From JAPUDQ01 sp049291395 (GTDB taxonomy: Bacteria > Patescibacteriota > Saccharimonadia > Saccharimonadales > Saccharimonadaceae): a stretch of 29,780 nt of DNA. The position numbers and the translations under genes are program-made. Shown piece by piece: positions 9,721 through 16,915 of the stretch. Positions within the stretch are counted from its first letter, which is position 1, and every line of letters begins with the position of its first letter. The DNA lies in contig JBATPJ010000015.1 in assembly GCA_049291395.1 (NCBI GenBank), positions 1 through 29,780 of the forward strand, in the 5' to 3' direction. A model generated the notes under the pieces. That model worked only from the letters and a program-made list of their open reading frames with translations, had not been told where the DNA came from and did not search any database.

Positions 9721-12700
9721 TTATTGCTTCGGAGTTGATGATGATTGCGCTGCAGGAGCGCTAGCAGCCGAAGACGGTGCAGTCTGCGCAGCCGGAGAAG
9801 TAGCCGGAACGCTCTGTACTGCTGGATACTGAACGGTGGTGGCTGTCGCGGCCGCAGGTGTAGGTGCGGAAGCCTGAACTGGTGATTCATCCTCATACCC
9901 AGGAGTAGAATGGTGGAGATTCCCTCTGACATCGATAAATATCTCATCGAAATCATCATCAGCCTGAGCTCTACCGATCTTAAGTGCGCCGTCGGCGGGC
10001 TTCTGTACCCGTGCTGCGCTGCCAGCAGCTCCACCTATTTTATTTAGCTCGGCATCGAGAGCCTTGTGATCACTAGCGGTCGGCTCAGCAGTATCGGCAA
10101 CCGCCCTCCCGAACGTAACACCCTTGCCGAGTCCCTTTGACTGCATCTCGTGCAACCTCGTATCGTTTGTCTGTGCAGCTTTCTGGGGTGGTCGCGGTCC
10201 TTGCGTCTCGTGAGGCATATTCTTGCTAAGGTCTGCAAGCGACTGCGCAACGGATGATTCATCATCACTAGATGGAATATGACGCTCAGGAGATACCTTC
10301 GGCTCGTTGCTACTTGTTGCAGTGCTATCGCTAGGATGGGCTGGTATAGACGGCTTCACAACTGGCTTGGACGGTGTCGTCTGCTTCCGTTTCGCAAGCC
10401 ATTCATCGAGGAATGACGATCCCGTACCGGCAGCACCGGCCTTATCTTGCGGCTTGCCACCGCCAAGTAGTTCCTCTCGACGCTTGTCCCTCGCCTCATC
10501 TCCGGCCCGTAGACGTGCAAAGATCTCTCGTTCGACATCAGCCCGTGGACGGCCAAATTTGGCGGCAGACAGCCTCTTGAGGGCACTAGCGAGCTGCGGA
10601 TTTGGTGTCCCCAGTATCGGCAAAAACGACATGCTAAACGGCTGTGATGGCACATTGTTGATCATGACGCTTGCGATCGACTCGTAGTTTGGCAGCCGCG
10701 TCAGATCCTCGGCATCAAATGTCGGCGAGAATCGTTTCACCATCAGCTCAGCATCAGTTGTACCGATACGACCAGAGATAACCGTACCGACGTTACCGAT
10801 AATAGCTTCCCTGATCTTATCGGTCAGCTGCGTCATAAACTGGTTTGCCAAGATGAGATTCAGACGATATTTACGAGCCTCAGATAGGATCGACTCAAAA
10901 CTATCCGTCGCGAAGTTCTGAAACTCGTCGACATACAGCGCAAAATCTTCACGCTGATCCTCTGGTACGTCAGCTCGTCCCATGGCAGCTGCCTGGAACT
11001 TCATGACAAATATCATACCGAGTAACTGTGAGTTGAGCTCACCCGTCTTGCCCTTGCTGAGGTTCACAAGTAGAATCTTCTTGTTATCCATGATGTCGCG
11101 CAGGTTAAAGCCGGATTTGGTCTGTCCGATGATATTGCGCATCATCTCATTGCTCAGAAATGCACCAAACTTCGATACGAACCAACCCAGCACCTCTGAC
11201 TTGTGGTAATCACTCGTCTGCGCCATCTCTTTGTTCCAGAAATCAAGTACCGTCTGATCGGTCACGTATTTGAGCTTCTCTTTTGCAAACTCATTGTCAT
11301 TAAATACTTGCGGGATATCGATGAAGCTCGTACCACGAGGATCGCTCATGATCGTTAGTGCTGCATTGCGAAACCAGTGCTCATAGCGTGGTCCGATGAT
11401 TCCAGTATGGCCCGGGTCATACAGTCTATAGAGCATAGCGATCGCTTCCTGAACCAAGAAATCACGCTGATCGGGCGTATCATACTCAAACAAGTTGAGG
11501 CCGACAGGACTCGCCATATCACTCGGGTTGAAGTAGATGACGTCCTCGACGCGTTCCTTCGGGACCATCCCCATCAGTGCCTCAGCCGAGTCACCATGCG
11601 GGTCGATAAAAGCAAACCCCTTGCCGTCGAGCATGTCCTGCAAGGCAAGGTTTTCAAGTAATTTCGACTTACCTGTACCCGTCTGTCCGATGATATAGGT
11701 ATGTCGCCTGCGATCGACAGTCCCGAGCCGAATTTCCTTCTTCACACCGCGGAAAACGTTGTAACCAAGTAAAAAGCCTTCATCCAAAACCTGGTGTGGG
11801 CCATCAACTTGCTTGGTTGCTTGACGTTGTAATTGTGACGTCGGTATGTTTTTTTGATCTGGTAAATGAAACAGTGTTGCCATTTCTACACTGTTTAATA
11901 CATTCTGTTTTACGTCCTGCGGAAAGAAGCGAAAAATGAAAGATGTCACAAATTGCTCAACGTTCTTAGTTGTTGTAAATTTAAACCCATTCTTGCCCGG
12001 TGCGTCAAAGAGTGAGAAACTCGCAACGACATTTTTCATCAGCCCCTGCGCCCGCGCCGAGACATTTGACGAGGCGATAACACGAACCAAGACTTCATAT
12101 CCAGGATGCCTCGTCTTCTCCTCGATGGCCTCGACCGTCTGCTGCTCGATACTGCTAAGCTGCTTGTCTTCGGGCTTGACGTCTTTCTGCTCGGGAGCCT
12201 TCCATAGCGCTTCGAGTAAGTCTTTCGGCATGATGGCCCCGCTGCCAAAACCGCTCGACTTGGTACCCTTGTCCTTACGAATCTTGTTGGCAGTAAAAAC
12301 CCCATTTTTCTCCCATCCCTCTGGCGCAGGTCGGAAAAGTATCTGGATACCGACTCCGTCTTCCCTGCTGGCACCAGAGAGTGCATTCAGGATGGCCCTC
12401 ATCGCATCGCGCTTTGATTCCTGGTATGTCGCTATCGGATAGGCATAATTCTTCTTCAGCGTTAGCTCCCCCCCGATTGTCCCACTGATCTTGCCTACTT
12501 TGCTAAACAGATTATGCTCTTCAACCTCTTCCAGTCGTGCGGCAGGATAGGCTGCCGATACAGACTGTTGTATCACATCTATCAAAACATGTGGCACTAC
12601 CACGTAATAGTGAACCAAGCCCTTGCTCGCAATAATTTCAAACGATATATGCCTCTGACCGTAGACCTTAGTCTTGAAGCCTTTCGTTGCAGTACTCGCG

Positions 12701-12942
12701 ATGATGTTGTACATCGTCTGAGCTTGAGACAGGGCCTCATCGGTAATATCCCGCTCATCTCTCCCGCCAGTCTCGATATCGTCACCTGGAGGCGGTAGAT
12801 GGATCAAAAACGGCACCATCTTGAGTCCGCGCTCATAATTCTTCGCCTCGCGAACCACTTTACGGTATTGCAAGTACATAACGGTCAAAAAACCGCCTAT
12901 GACGATCGCTGCAACGACAACACCAAATAGTATTTCCCCCAC
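9721..12942 (-). CDS. Type IV secretion-type DNA-binding/HerA-FtsK superfamily ATPase
   Basis: A 1073-residue protein. It has one N-terminal membrane helix (EILFGVVVAAIVIGGFLTVM), a domain of about 400 residues common in CPR genomes, then a VirD4/TraG/HerA-type motor. Walker A is IIGQTGTGKSKLL (about 415-425). FIDPHGD follows about 25 residues later. The Walker B-type LYVDEFQNF lies near 669. A motif like the VirD4 sensor region (TVISGRIGTTDAELM) follows. The last 270 residues are low-complexity, Pro/Ala/Ser/Gln rich, and probably disordered. The start is GTG at 12942; an AGAGGAG overlaps the end of the preceding gene, one base away, so the two are coupled. Such proteins couple ATP hydrolysis to moving DNA or protein through a membrane channel; substrate unknown. 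No VirB4 or channel genes are in the window. Confidence 0.88.
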   Translation of the reverse strand: MGEILFGVVVAAIVIGGFLTVMYLQYRKVVREAKNYERGLKMVPFLIHLPPPGDDIETGGRDERDITDEALSQAQTMYNIIASTATKGFKTKVYGQRHISFEIIASKGLVHYYVVVPHVLIDVIQQSVSAAYPAARLEEVEEHNLFSKVGKISGTIGGELTLKKNYAYPIATYQESKRDAMRAILNALSGASREDGVGIQILFRPAPEGWEKNGVFTANKIRKDKGTKSSGFGSGAIMPKDLLEALWKAPEQKDVKPEDKQLSSIEQQTVEAIEEKTRHPGYEVLVRVIASSNVSARAQGLMKNVVASFSLFDAPGKNGFKFTTTKNVEQFVTSFIFRFFPQDVKQNVLNSVEMATLFHLPDQKNIPTSQLQRQATKQVDGPHQVLDEGFLLGYNVFRGVKKEIRLGTVDRRRHTYIIGQTGTGKSKLLENLALQDMLDGKGFAFIDPHGDSAEALMGMVPKERVEDVIYFNPSDMASPVGLNLFEYDTPDQRDFLVQEAIAMLYRLYDPGHTGIIGPRYEHWFRNAALTIMSDPRGTSFIDIPQVFNDNEFAKEKLKYVTDQTVLDFWNKEMAQTSDYHKSEVLGWFVSKFGAFLSNEMMRNIIGQTKSGFNLRDIMDNKKILLVNLSKGKTGELNSQLLGMIFVMKFQAAAMGRADVPEDQREDFALYVDEFQNFATDSFESILSEARKYRLNLILANQFMTQLTDKIREAIIGNVGTVISGRIGTTDAELMVKRFSPTFDAEDLTRLPNYESIASVMINNVPSQPFSMSFLPILGTPNPQLASALKRLSAAKFGRPRADVEREIFARLRAGDEARDKRREELLGGGKPQDKAGAAGTGSSFLDEWLAKRKQTTPSKPVVKPSIPAHPSDSTATSSNEPKVSPERHIPSSDDESSVAQSLADLSKNMPHETQGPRPPQKAAQTNDTRLHEMQSKGLGKGVTFGRAVADTAEPTASDHKALDAELNKIGGAAGSAARVQKPADGALKIGRAQADDDFDEIFIDVRGNLHHSTPGYEDESPVQASAPTPAAATATTVQYPAVQSVPATSPAAQTAPSSAASAPAAQSSSTPKQ

Positions 12943-12943
12943 C

Positions 12944-13366
12944 TTACTCCTCTGATGGCAATTTTATCACCTTGCCGTAGCGCTTGTTTAGGTAATCTGC
13001 CTGAAGTCGGCTGACGGCTTGCTCTTGCGCATACGGATCGTTCTTAGTTTCAGATATCACTCGTTTTGCTTTCTCGACCCATTCTTTCTCGATCAGGTCC
13101 TCGTCCGCGGCAACATGGGGATTGTCATCAACAACTGGGCTAACCACCGGTACTGCTGACAGAGCCGGTACGGCAGGGGGTAAAGGCACTACCGGAACAG
13201 GCGGCGGCGTATCTCCAGCGCCCGCACCAGTGCGCTGCTCCTCATTCGCAGGTCGCTCAAGCGTTCGCTCATGCTCTTGACCCTGAGGTAATTGTACCTC
13301 CGGGCCCCTCGGCAAAATCGGCCCCACTTCTGGAGACCCATGGGGTGTCGGTAATGTTGGTTCCAT
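12944..13366 (-). CDS. Proline-rich hypothetical protein, partner of the T4SS-type ATPase
   Basis: A 140-residue protein with no recognisable fold in its first two thirds, which is very rich in Pro and Val (DTPPPVPVVPLPPAVPALSAVPVV). The last 50 residues are charged and predicted helical (EDLIEKEWVEKAKRVISETKNDPYAQEQAVSRLQ), ending in YLNKRYGKVIKLPSEE. This arrangement of a disordered arm plus a helical tip occurs upstream of the same ATPase in related genomes, as far as I recall. It ends one base before the ATPase start. There is no ribosome site; a perfect TATAAT lies 8 bases before the ATG, so the mRNA is probably leaderless. Confidence 0.75.
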   Translation of the reverse strand: MEPTLPTPHGSPEVGPILPRGPEVQLPQGQEHERTLERPANEEQRTGAGAGDTPPPVPVVPLPPAVPALSAVPVVSPVVDDNPHVAADEDLIEKEWVEKAKRVISETKNDPYAQEQAVSRLQADYLNKRYGKVIKLPSEE

Positions 13367-13374
13367 ATGGGAAA

Positions 13375-13380
13375 ATTATA
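13375..13380 (-). promoter_or_regulatory. -10 box giving a leaderless mRNA for the 140-aa gene
   Basis: A perfect TATAAT on the minus strand, 8 bases from the ATG at 13366. Transcription would begin about two bases before or at the ATG. No convincing -35 was found. Confidence 0.6.
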
Positions 13381-13436
13381 GCTGATTTACCCATGTTTGG
13401 CCACAGACATGCTCACGCTTACTGCGTTTTGTCGGC

Positions 13437-13814
13437 TTAGGTGCGTTTGATAATGTAAAAAATGATGATAAGCGTCAACGATCCGACAAGTACAAGATCA
13501 AGAGCTCGCAGCTGATTGAGCGACTGCATCGCAAGGAGGCAAACAGGGACAAAAGCGAGAGCGCACGAGAGATAATACGTCCGCACGCGGTTTGATCTGC
13601 CCCCCACTCTGCCACCCGTCAGTCGTGACGCGAGATAACCACCGAGTAACAGACTAAGATACATGAGACACGAAACAAAGATATAGATCATCAAAAAAAC
13701 GAGCAATATGCTCGCAACACTTCGTGTAGGGTCCGTCACGTTAAACAACGTCATGAGGGCCACCGCCGACCCTATCAGTAACCCACTAACTATCTTTATA
13801 TCAGATGATGCCAT
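13437..13814 (-). CDS. Four-helix membrane protein, unknown function
   Basis: A 125-residue hydrophobic protein with four predicted membrane helices: IVSGLLIGSAVALMTLF, ASILLVFLMIYIFVSCLMYL continuing to LLLGGYL, YLSCALAFVPVCLLAMQ, and LVLVGSLTLIIIFYII. A basic loop (RLTGGRVGGRSNRVR) joins the two halves. I do not recognise a family. It lies upstream of the proline-rich/ATPase pair in the same orientation with a 70-base gap that holds a separate -10, so it may be its own unit. The ATG has no ribosome site and a TATAGT lies 12 bases upstream. Confidence 0.7.
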   Translation of the reverse strand: MASSDIKIVSGLLIGSAVALMTLFNVTDPTRSVASILLVFLMIYIFVSCLMYLSLLLGGYLASRLTGGRVGGRSNRVRTYYLSCALAFVPVCLLAMQSLNQLRALDLVLVGSLTLIIIFYIIKRT

Positions 13815-14370
13815 ATATATGCGTTAACTATAGCATTATTGGACGAGAAATTGAGCGTGCCTGCGCGATAAACCATGTGTTACGTGCAGCGACATCCGCC
13901 GCTGTATATAAATATTAGGGCGCGTGCTGCGGTGTAACGATTTATCGCGCGAGGCGATTTGACCGCTTTTGCCTCACTCGGCCGATGAAGGCCGATCGGG
14001 GCATTTATGCGATCAACTTCGCGGAGCTGTTGCATCCATCGTATGACGGACACGTCGCTGCTCTACGCGGGATTTGGTATTGTTTAGGCAGTAACGAATT
14101 TTTATGTTTGTTGCTGCCAGTCCAATACCAAATTGCACTGCCGAGGCGGGAGTCCCCGGTCTTATGATGCGTTACATATTAGTTGTAGAGGTTCGTGCTT
14201 TTTTGTGTTTTTGTTTAAAAAGCTTACTCACTTTTATAGCATGCTGAGTCATTATAGTCAATACTAGCTCGTACCTCAGATGTTGTTAATTTTTGTTATT
14301 TCGACGATTTTAACTATTATTCTTGCGTATACGTTGTAATAATTACAGAAAAATCGTTGTTTATAATACT
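13815..14370. other. Gene-free stretch with several long dyads
   Basis: No ORF here looks real. The stretch is instead full of inverted repeats. An interrupted stem pairs GCGCGATAAA, GTTAC and GCAGC (13863-13890) with GCTGC, GTAAC and TTTATCGCGC (13926-13950). A TCGGCC/GGCCGA hairpin lies near 13979. A long hairpin pairs ATTTGGTATTG (14072-14082) with CAATACCAAAT (14123-14133), with an inner GGCAG/CTGCC. The last 150 bases (14200-14370) are AT-rich, and I see nothing in them. It could encode a structured RNA or be a mobile remnant. Confidence 0.55.
13827..13832 (-). promoter_or_regulatory. -10 box upstream of the 125-aa membrane protein
   Basis: TATAGT on the minus strand, 12 bases before the ATG at 13814, with no ribosome site between. 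The predicted leader would be about five bases. Confidence 0.45.
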
Positions 14371-15036
14371 CTATGTATTCATAAGGTGTTTGGTATAGCC
14401 GGCGGCGATCAGCCGGTCATATGCCGCTCGAACGTCAGTCGGCACCACCTGCTCCGACTGGTAACCAAGTGCTGGATAGGTCATGATGCGCTGCATGTCG
14501 CCGACCATGATATGGATGATTTTTTCGCGTGGATAATCGTCAGTACAATAGTCGTCAAATGCAATCGGCGGTGACGTCACCATGATTTGGGCATCACGGT
14601 CCGGCCACTGCGCCTGGAACGTCGCCAGTGCCCGCCGCTCCATGTATGGCTTGGTCACGAGCAGTAGACTGAGCGGCATGGGAGTGCTTTGTGAGCGAAG
14701 CAGCTCAAACGACAGCGTCGCGTTATCCCCCGTGTTTTGAGCCTTTGTTTCAAGTAGAGCGTTCTTAGTAAACCCTGCTTGTCTCATAACCGCTAAGAAA
14801 TGTTCGGCTTCCGACGGCTCAGACCAATGCGTCGCCAGTAGATCATCACCATGCCCCTTGCCGCCTGAAACGACGAAATACCAGTAATGATATTTCCGGG
14901 CAAGCTCTGCAGCATATATGCCGGATCGGTCATCGTCGCTGCTGATCACGAGAAGACAATCCGCCTTGTTGGGCGGCTGATGCATCTGCATATAGTCCCA
15001 TAGCGTGCGTATATCGTGCTCAACAAGTTCATGCAT
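14371..15036 (-). CDS. YdcF/DUF218-like protein
   Basis: A 221-residue cytoplasmic protein of the DUF218 (YdcF/SanA) family, an alpha/beta fold known to bind nucleotides such as S-adenosylmethionine in E. coli YdcF. Visible family features are the first strand ADCLLVISS, VVSGGKGHG (the SGG motif), SEAEHF (the S/E-A motif) and ETKAQNTGDNATLS (the E..A.NT.eN motif). The start was set at the ATG at 15036 (MHELVEH), because a perfect TATAAT lies 7 bases before it; longer upstream readings would run through that promoter. No ribosome site, so probably leaderless. Exact reaction unknown. Confidence 0.8.
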   Translation of the reverse strand: MHELVEHDIRTLWDYMQMHQPPNKADCLLVISSDDDRSGIYAAELARKYHYWYFVVSGGKGHGDDLLATHWSEPSEAEHFLAVMRQAGFTKNALLETKAQNTGDNATLSFELLRSQSTPMPLSLLLVTKPYMERRALATFQAQWPDRDAQIMVTSPPIAFDDYCTDDYPREKIIHIMVGDMQRIMTYPALGYQSEQVVPTDVRAAYDRLIAAGYTKHLMNT

Positions 15037-15043
15037 ATGAATC

Positions 15044-15049
15044 ATTATA
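15044..15049 (-). promoter_or_regulatory. -10 box giving a leaderless mRNA for the YdcF-like gene
   Basis: A perfect TATAAT on the minus strand 7 bases upstream of the ATG at 15036. The predicted first base of the mRNA coincides with the start codon. Confidence 0.6.
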
Positions 15050-15157
15050 CTGCGGATGAAGTTTGTACGTAGTGTATTTATCGTGAACACTAGTATCACA
15101 ACGTATATCCCGTTTCCACAATACTTTTCCACAAGTAAAAAATACATGAAAATACCG

Positions 15158-15186
15158 TTGACATTAGCATTTTATCGCTGTAGTAT
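15158..15186 (+). promoter_or_regulatory. Strong promoter of a small RNA candidate
   Basis: A perfect TTGACA (15158-15163), a 17-base spacer and TAGTAT (15181-15186). It points at a short hairpin-to-terminator unit, not at a protein gene, and is divergent from the YdcF-like gene. Confidence 0.75.
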
Positions 15187-15192
15187 AGGGGG

Positions 15193-15291
15193 TAGTCTAT
15201 GAATACAAAAATTATTCATAGGCAAAAACGAAAACAAAAACGACAAAAACCAAATGAAAACGACCGTTCCTCGCAGGCGGTCGTTTTTTCG
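15193..15291 (+). ncRNA. Candidate small RNA of about 100 nt, unassigned
   Basis: Between a strong promoter and a strong terminator lie only about 100 bases. The 5' part forms a perfect 9-bp hairpin (CTATGAATA at 15197-15205, TATTCATAG at 15213-15221). A 35-base linker follows, almost free of T and made of A-runs broken by C and G, in which AAAAACGA recurs. The terminator hairpin ends it. An ORF opens at the ATG at 15199, but it would run through the terminator and antisense to the next gene, so an RNA is likelier than a protein. No Rfam family is recognised. Confidence 0.6.
15257..15289. terminator. Terminator of the small RNA and of the GH5 gene
   Basis: AAAACGACCG (15257-15266) pairs with CGGTCGTTTT (15278-15287), with an inner CCT/AGG and a run of six Ts on the plus strand. 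The A-run on the left arm gives a T-run on the minus strand, so it can also end the GH5 transcript that stops at 15320. Confidence 0.85.
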
Positions 15292-15319
15292 TTCTATATC
15301 CCCTCTTTCTTGCCGAATG

Positions 15320-16315
15320 CTATCTCAATAGTTTCTGACTTTCACGCCAGCTCCACACGCCGCAGTGCGGAGCTTTGTATGTCCAGTACGCGTGGGCCCA
15401 GGCTCCGTCGTCAAAGGTTCGCTGCTGGGTTTGATAATACCGTGCGACCCGTTCTGACTCGCTACCGTCCCCATCATGATAGGCCTGCGGGGGTAGTGCA
15501 GCACTCCATTCGCCTACCAATACTGGCAGGTAGCGCTGTACCCTATCGATCAAATCCCACCATGACTCGTCAGCAATTGCGACATGACGATCGAAGGAAC
15601 GCTGTCGGTCCCGCCATGAATATATCTGATAAAGGTGGACATCGAGCACCAATCTATCCCTGTAGGGCCGTTTGGAGAGCTTCCTGGCCACCTTGAGGGG
15701 CTGGAAGGCATCGCTAATGATAATCTTCACCTCCGACCTCAGGTGAGACCCTATGACAGCGTAGGCTCGATCGTAGTATCTGAGTAGTCTCCATAGACAA
15801 AACCGCGCCTTGGGCTCGTTGATGACCTCAAGGCCGATCAATGCAGGCTCCTGGCCGTAGGTGCGCGCCATATATTCAAGCGTCTTGAGAGCAGAGTTCT
15901 GGTTATCGCCTCTATAAAGCCTCATTTTCCCGACCTGGCCACTATGATCTTTGCCGTTTTGCGACCCCTGTAGTCCATGAAAATCTAAGATGATCCCTAA
16001 GTGATGCTTCGTAGCCCACTCAAATGCCCTACGGATGTAGATCTCACCGTCGATAAAGTCACTCGTCTCCTCAAATAGCCAATATCCAACCGGCAGCCTG
16101 ACGAAGTCAAAGCCCTGTCTTTTGATCCAACGAAAATCCTTCTCTGTTATGAACGTCTCGCGGTGCTTCGTCAGTCGCTTCCTCGCCGCCTCGACCCCCA
16201 GCTCCCTCACAATATCGATCTCGGCTGGTCCATTAACCCCGTCGAAGGCCCCTGGTATCCAGCGTTCCACGACGAGCCAGCCGCCAAGATTGATGCCTTG
16301 CAGTGCTTTTCTCAT
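15320..16315 (-). CDS. GH5-family glycosidase, beta-1,3-glucanase-like
   Basis: A 331-residue (beta/alpha)8-barrel glycosidase. The N terminus GINLGGWLVVERWIPG is the signature of GH5 exo-beta-1,3-glucanases. The acid/base glutamate is in LEVINEP (about residue 167) and the nucleophile glutamate in VLVGEWS (about residue 272). Other conserved parts are FDFVRLPVGYW, LGIILDFHGLQGSQNG and VLDVHLYQIYS. Family members retain glucose units from beta-1,3- or beta-1,6-glucans. No signal peptide is visible, so the enzyme looks cytoplasmic and would act on imported oligosaccharides, unless a non-classical route exists. The ATG at 16315 has TATACT only 6 bases upstream, which predicts a leaderless mRNA. 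Confidence 0.85.
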   Translation of the reverse strand: MRKALQGINLGGWLVVERWIPGAFDGVNGPAEIDIVRELGVEAARKRLTKHRETFITEKDFRWIKRQGFDFVRLPVGYWLFEETSDFIDGEIYIRRAFEWATKHHLGIILDFHGLQGSQNGKDHSGQVGKMRLYRGDNQNSALKTLEYMARTYGQEPALIGLEVINEPKARFCLWRLLRYYDRAYAVIGSHLRSEVKIIISDAFQPLKVARKLSKRPYRDRLVLDVHLYQIYSWRDRQRSFDRHVAIADESWWDLIDRVQRYLPVLVGEWSAALPPQAYHDGDGSESERVARYYQTQQRTFDDGAWAHAYWTYKAPHCGVWSWRESQKLLR

Positions 16316-16321
16316 GCCTTT

Positions 16322-16327
16322 AGTATA
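16322..16327 (-). promoter_or_regulatory. -10 box giving a leaderless mRNA for the GH5 gene
   Basis: TATACT on the minus strand, 6 bases from the ATG at 16315, so the predicted first transcribed base is the A of the start codon. Confidence 0.55.
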
Positions 16328-16421
16328 GCGAAAATACCCGTCAAATACCCCCGTTTTACTCTATCGTCAGACTACCCTGCCATATATAGCACTAACATAT
16401 ACTCATAATATGACGATCAGA

Positions 16422-16450
16422 TGGACATTAATGACCTTCTGTTATATACT
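16422..16450 (+). promoter_or_regulatory. Promoter of tmRNA
   Basis: TGGACA (16422-16427), a 17-base spacer and TATACT (16445-16450). Transcription would start near 16457, six bases before the mature tmRNA 5' end, leaving a short leader for RNase P to remove. Confidence 0.75.
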
Positions 16451-16462
16451 TGTGGTTATCGT

Positions 16463-16856
16463 GGGACTGAACTACGTTCTCGACGATTGGAATTTAACAG
16501 ATCATCTTGCAAGCCGACTAACTGACGTATCAGTTTTCTAACTGCAAATCCATTTGCAACAGCATGGGCAACAGTCAAAGACGCTCTCAGCGTCCGTAGC
16601 TTCGCCTCTGTGCCAGTCGCAGCCTAAGTGCCGCGTCCGCGTCGTACCTGACGTCATATAAGGTTTTCGACGTGTCATATCATATGACTCGGTCAGACTA
16701 TAGCTGTGAAGTAGTTTGACGACGATTATTCATAGAACGAACTCTGCCGTTTTGGTCATTTCTCGAGGTAGAGCCGTAAATTTGGAGATGACTATGCTTG
16801 TAGATAGATGATAGGTTACCATTCGGACCCGGGCGCACTACCCGGCAGTTCCACCA
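16463..16856 (+). ncRNA. ssrA: Transfer-messenger RNA (tmRNA)
   Basis: tmRNA rescues stalled ribosomes and tags their product for proteolysis. The ends form a tRNA-like domain: 5' GGGACTG (16463-16469) pairs with 3' CAGTTCC before an encoded ACCA (16853-16856). After the 5' acceptor comes AACTACGTTCTCGACGA, matching the tmRNA start GGGGCUGAUUCUGGAUUCGAC. The 3' part GACTATGCTTGTAGA followed later by TTCGGACCCGGG matches the E. coli 3' domain. The tag frame runs from GCA at 16544 to TAA at 16625-16627: 27 codons, starting ANPFATAW and ending SVPVAA, with the typical hydrophobic AA end. The T stem CCGGG/CCCGG encloses CGCACTA instead of TTCRANY, which is odd. A terminator follows directly. Confidence 0.93.
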
Positions 16857-16860
16857 GCAA

Positions 16861-16892
16861 AAGCTCCCGACTACTCCTAGTCGGGCTTTTTT
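16861..16892 (+). terminator. Terminator of tmRNA
   Basis: CCCGACTA (16866-16873) pairs with TAGTCGGG (16878-16885) around CTCC, followed by CTTTTTT. It begins four bases after the CCA end of tmRNA and lies just before the comM promoter. Confidence 0.9.
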
Positions 16893-16900
16893 GTTGGTGT

Positions 16901-16906
16901 TACAAT
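16901..16906 (+). promoter_or_regulatory. -10 box of comM
   Basis: TACAAT lies 9 bases before the ATG at 16916, with no ribosome site between them and no clear -35 (that place is taken by the tmRNA terminator). A leader of two or three bases is predicted. Confidence 0.5.
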
Positions 16907-16915
16907 GAACCTACT

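Noticed and set aside
15037..15147. N-terminal extension of the YdcF-like protein
   Set aside because: It would include the perfect TATAAT and has no family similarity or ribosome site.
15199..15696. 165-codon ORF on the plus strand
   Set aside because: It runs through a strong terminator and then antisense to the GH5 gene; the later part is a shadow.
16410..16541. 43-codon ORF with one membrane helix and a TATACT 6 bases upstream
   Set aside because: It covers the tmRNA promoter and the first 79 bases of tmRNA, whose identity is much better supported.
16808..16915. N-terminal extension of ComM by 36 codons
   Set aside because: It lies in the 3' end of tmRNA and its terminator; the family start is MSAQAITV at 16916.
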